A stretch of DNA of 64,000 bases, from NCBI RefSeq assembly GCF_002284535.1, contig NZ_NPKH01000035.1, forward strand, positions 186,001 through 250,000, given 5' to 3'. The stretch is from Mesorhizobium wenxiniae. Lineage in GTDB: Bacteria > Pseudomonadota > Alphaproteobacteria > Rhizobiales > Rhizobiaceae. The translations under genes and the position numbers were made by a program. Shown here one piece after another: positions 63,398 to 64,000 of the stretch (position 1 is the stretch's first letter; each line of letters starts with the position of its first letter). Under the pieces are notes generated by a model. It was not told the origin of the DNA. It saw only the letters and a list, made by a program, of their open reading frames with translations, and ran no database searches.

Positions 63398-63706
63398 TCA
63401 AGACGGACGAGGGCAGGCGAGGAGCTCTGGCCCCCTCCCCGGTGGAACCCAACGCATACGCGCATCCGCGTTGATGGCTGCGAGCCCCACATTTCCATTG
63501 AATTCGGCGTCATGACGCCAACTTGCGCGCGCCGCTTCCAAGTCGTCAGTCGTGCTGCCGTCAGCACGAACATAGGGCTGCGCTTCACTTCCCGTCGAAG
63601 CCGCGGCAAGCAGCGTCGCCGTCAGCACGCTCCTTTGCAGATGCTTGCCAAAGGTGGACAGTGAGCGCACCTGCGCCGGGCTGTTGGTGCGAACGTAAGA
63701 CGTCAT
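63398..63706 (-). pseudogene. N-terminal stub of a subtilase-type autotransporter
   Basis: The ATG at 63706 has AAGGAG upstream. A long signal sequence (to about residue 42, ending S-E-A-Q) is followed by D-L-E-A-A-R-A-S-W-R-H-D-A-E-F then G-L-A-A-I-N-A-D-A, the segment preceding the S8 protease domain in rhizobial autotransporters. One missing base near 63461 (GCGGCG to GCGCG) ends the match; restoring it gives A-Y-A-L-G-S-T-G-E-G. The rest of the protease and the barrel are absent, cut off next to the groESL promoter. Confidence 0.65.
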
Positions 63707-64000
63707 TGACAACTCCTTTTTGCAAGTCGAGCCCTTCTCCACCTTCGGCCGCCGTCGACGCGAAGAAGTCCGCATCGCGTTGATGACGAGCTGCGAAAAA
63801 GAGAAAGATGTGTTTGATGGCTGCGGCCCCAACGGTGCCTTCAGATTTGAGATCACTTCCGCCGCGAGCGGCTGAAGCTCCTCGCAACGTCACAATCGAA
63901 TCTGCTGCCAAGCCTCCAGGAAAGGAGAGCATTGCTCATCTCGCGCTTGTGCATGCAGTCAACCTTCGATCCGTGTTGCCACATCTCAAGTGCAAATGCC
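63707..64000. other. Right edge, no supported gene
   Basis: No convincing gene. This is probably the promoter side of the autotransporter remnant and unknown flanking DNA cut by the window. Confidence 0.4.

Overview
This window looks like part of the symbiosis island (ICESym type) of a Mesorhizobium, close to M. loti / M. japonicum. The reasons are the complete rhizobial (Rhc) type III secretion cluster with Nop proteins, tts boxes and a 47-bp nod box, the bio/nad/pan vitamin loci (the bioZ-containing bio operon is known from M. loti island DNA), a LuxI/LuxR-type quorum-sensing pair, ardC and many transposon fragments. The species is inferred; no 16S or core gene set is present.

Layout. 0.4-5.0 kb (minus): nopC-nopA-sctD(y4yQ)-rhcV-TPR lipoprotein(y4yS), behind a tts box. 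5.5-8.4 kb (plus): a large candidate secreted effector with its own tts box. 8.9-9.8 kb (minus): nopP effector with its own tts box. 10.1-18.6 kb (minus): the main operon nopB-rhcJ-nolU-rhcL-rhcN-sctO-rhcQ-rhcR-rhcS-rhcT-rhcU behind a tts box. 18.7-21.6 kb (plus): rhcC1 and the translocon gene nopX (tts box). 21.8-23.0 kb: IS66 scar and a truncated SahR-like ArsR regulator. 23.0-27.8 kb (plus): glyA, metK, adenosine kinase and a frameshifted tdh, a one-carbon/SAM-cycle block. 28.2-28.8 kb: decayed transposase. 29.2-34.2 kb (plus): nod box fused to a tts box, then ttsI, rhcC2, a y4xK/CpaD-like lipoprotein and an acyltransferase. 34.6-38.7 kb: IS3 scrap, porin, small membrane protein and a frameshifted hemN. 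38.9-40.6 kb (minus): MFS exporter. 40.8-50.4 kb (minus): nadQ-nadABC and bioBFDAZ. 50.5-52.3 kb (plus): panB (frameshifted 5' end) and panC. 52.4-53.8 kb: broken luxR-type gene and intact luxI-type gene. 54-60 kb: small regulators, a shrunken dctA, a 450-bp tandem duplication and a dsbA-like pseudogene. 60.1-61.1 kb: ardC. 61.2-63.4 kb (minus): groESL with CIRCE and terminator. 63.4-63.7 kb: N-terminal stub of a subtilase autotransporter.

How it works together. Flavonoid-activated NodD should act at the nod box to make TtsI, and TtsI then activates tts boxes in front of the needle, rod, translocon and effector genes. Comparing the six tts boxes here suggests that each is a pair of half-sites in direct repeat at an 11-bp step. 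The ttsI promoter carries one too, which suggests autoregulation. RhcU lacks the NPTH autocleavage motif that normally controls substrate switching.

The vitamin operons are intact apart from the panB start. By contrast the island copies of tdh, hemN, a dsbA-like gene, the LuxR-type receptor gene, a transposase and a protease stub carry at least twelve single-base deletions and no single-base insertion that I found. The hits are clustered, which fits decay of redundant genes better than random sequencing error, though raw reads would be needed to exclude error.
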